From positions 3,082,049-3,146,048 of the forward strand of contig RPFO01000448.1 in NCBI GenBank assembly GCA_009746045.1: a stretch of 64,000 nt of DNA. The letters run 5' to 3'. Positions 61,907 through 64,000 of the stretch are shown piece by piece. Below the pieces are notes generated by a model. That model was not told the origin of the DNA. It made no database searches and saw nothing but the letters and a program-made list of their open reading frames with translations. The number at the start of each line of letters is the position of its first letter. Position 1 is the stretch's first letter. A program made the translations under genes and the position numbers. This DNA comes from Mesostigma viride. Its lineage: Eukaryota > Streptophyta > Mesostigmatophyceae > Mesostigmatales > Mesostigmataceae.

Positions 61907-64000
61907 AAGGCCTGCCTGACCTTGTCACACCTCATCCCCCATTCCTCAACATGCATACCTCATGCTCCTGCCTAGACTATCAGCCTGGGCCTGCCTTGCT
62001 GGCCACGCAGCGACCATGTTGGACGTCCAACTTCTCAGCCAGCATGGTGGCATTAAGTAGCCACTGACAAATCATGCCCAGCCCCCTGTTGCTGCCTCAA
62101 GGTTTGCCCTAAGCAACTAAAAAAATTTGGCCACTATCATACCTGGCATGAAGTGACCACTGCACAACATTATCAGTCAGCTGCCTGGCCACAGGCGTAC
62201 CACAGTTAACGCGCATGCTGCATGAGGCCAACTCTCCATTATTAGCCCTTTCTCATTGTGGTCTTGCTCTTGCCTTGCCCTTGCACTTCATTGCGCTTGC
62301 CAACTGTCAGTCATCCTTGTACCCTGTGCCATGCTTCTTCCAGCCATCCTTGACTGTCTCCCAACTATACTGCACTTCCTCAGCTAAACTGTCAAACTAG
62401 GTCGTGCCTCATCCCGTCTCTCATTGCCGTAAGGACCCGAAGTCTGGCTTGCATCTCAGCAATGGTTCGTAAGTGTGCCAGCTGTCTTTCTGGGTGAGTG
62501 GCAGTGGCCTTGGAGTAAGAGGCGTTGAGCATGTGCATGTGTGTGTGGTTCTCTTGGCAATCGAACCCTTGCACCGCTGGCATTGTGGATGTATGGCCAT
62601 GCGCACAGCCATAACGTCGCCAATTAAATTCTGCCAACATGCATCCTAGGAAAATCAGGAGTTGCTGGTACTAGTAGGCCACAAGAAATGAGAAACCAAG
62701 TTGCACATACCTATCTGAAGGGCAGGTTTTGGGTTTCTTCATTGGCGCTGGTGGCAGCGTGCGTAGTAATTGGCTCATTTACTGACCCGTGCCCTTCGCC
62801 AGCACGCACAGCCTGAACTGCAATGATGAACGTTGGCGTCCCGCATGATGACGCCCTCGGCTCATCAGTCATGGTGTCACCGTGGGTGATGAAGGCAGCT
62901 TGGGTGCTGGCATGAAAGGCATCATGTGCACTACTAGAGGCCGCCATGTGGCAGGTAGCAGACCTAGCGCCCAGCACTTGACTCTCTTCCTGCTCTCATG
63001 GCATCACACCCAAGTGTCTCCTGCTCCACAAACCATGATGAATAGTTTTCATGTACAGGCATGTCCTACACATGCATGCGTCAGGGTAGATGCTTTGTTG
63101 ATGCGTAAGAGGAATGGCGTGCACGTATGCAATGGGTTGGATGGACTCGATCATCAAACTGAAGCACGCGCTGCCATCAACCGTTAAAGGAGGCCACCCA
63201 TAACTCTGGGGTTGCCATCAACATTCTTTCATTTCTTTGCCACTTAAGGGTCAGCCATGCCATATGCAAGAAAACTGCCCATATTTTGTACCACGCACAA
63301 CCATATATATGACAATTTCTTCAGGGTTATTCTCCCAGTTTCTTCAGGTTCTTCAGATTACTATTAATTTCTTCAGGGTTATTCTCCCAGTTATCGGGTT
63401 TTTCCTTATGTTGCATGCCTATCTCACCTCCGTAATCTATCATTCTCAATGAATATATATGACAAAGCAGTAGCTTCACAACGGTCTGAAAGTGCCAAAA
63501 AACACCCATCTTACTCCTCCTAGCTGCACTAATATTCGGATGATGGTCAAACTTGGTGGCTGGCTTCTCCATGGTACCCAGATTTACTGTGCCAAGTCAC
63601 ACCTTGGTTGGCCACTTGGTGCTCACAGAATGGTGACGTCCAAAAGCATAAAAAACGCCGAAATTGCCAGTTTTATTCATAATTAATTCCACAAACAACA
63701 CAATTAATGTCGTTTTGACCTGGAAATGGGCAGACACATTAAATATAACATATGCAGCTCAAGTACTAAGTTGCACCCGAAATAGAGATGGGATGGCCAG
63801 AAATTATGCTGTCAACCGTCACAAATACGGTCATTTGGAGCATTTTATGGATCATTAAATGCACCCAACAGTGCAAATGAGCTCAGATTAAGCTGGAAGT
63901 AAGCAAACACTTTACTTGCAACATCTGCAGGCTGGCTGCAAAGTTGCACCTTGATTGAACACCAACTAGTTACATGATTCTGCTGTCACGCGTCACTCTC
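61907..64000. other. Gene-free terminal stretch
   Basis: No open frame above 101 codons and none with domain features on either strand. A direct duplication of TTTCTTCAGGGTTATTCTCC occurs at about 63317 and 63370. Nothing else is recognised. Confidence 0.5.

Noticed and set aside
61907..64000. Short ORFs of 60-101 aa in the terminal stretch
   Set aside because: No domain, composition or context support; expected by chance in this composition.

Overview
This is a eukaryotic nuclear window, probably from a green alga or related green-lineage host. Three things point that way. There are at least four distinct non-LTR (LINE) retrotransposon remnants, a short interstitial array of CCCTAAA/CCCTAAAA telomere-type repeats at 18527-18557, and an integrated virus of the polinton-like (PLV) kind that is common in algae. 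The exact host cannot be named from the sequence. I see no ordinary single-copy host gene; nearly everything recognisable is mobile or viral.

Layout. 1-3020: a GC-rich minus-strand retrotransposon segment with PHD, RING and C2H2-like zinc fingers running into the start of a reverse transcriptase. 3135-4480: eight head-to-tail units of a 170-bp satellite. 4675-9410: LINE 'A' (minus strand), split by a 3.3-kb insertion (5947-9231) that has inverted-repeat ends and carries the RT/zinc-knuckle part of a different LINE, 'B'. 10866-12912: LINE 'C' (plus strand), an ORF1 tail fused to ORF2 RT by internal deletion. 15540-17534: an ORF1-only LINE derivative with an intact 462-aa ORF1. 18670-19045: four copies of a 55-bp hairpin unit. 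19363-34772: PLV copy 1. 34773-35668: host repeat flank. 35669-46420: a very noisy partial PLV copy. 46421-60960: PLV copy 2. 60961-61856: the same flank again. 61857-64000: no gene seen.

The virus has two gene blocks that diverge from a 24-bp intergenic region. The minus-strand block looks like virion structure: 514-aa and 548-aa beta-rich proteins, a C2H2 protein, a 76-aa protein, the penton-like minor capsid protein, a 95-aa basic protein, the major capsid protein, a LamG-like lectin-fold protein, and small unknown proteins. The plus-strand block looks like packaging, integration and replication: a coiled-coil protein, an FtsK/HerA-type packaging ATPase, an AT-hook protein, a tyrosine recombinase, and a roughly 990-residue archaeo-eukaryotic primase fused to an SF2 (herpesvirus origin-binding-protein-like) helicase. 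No family-B DNA polymerase and no adenovirus-type protease is visible.

Copies 1 and 2 are almost identical over 15.4 kb, including about 900 bp of flanking repeat DNA, yet they carry different one- or two-base indels in several genes. The copy between them has an indel every few tens of bases and one long C/T/G homopolymer patch, as an uncorrected long read would. The simplest reading is one recently duplicated PLV locus, or a single locus expanded by assembly, with unpolished sequence bridging the copies. The number of copies and the gene breaks should therefore not be taken at face value.
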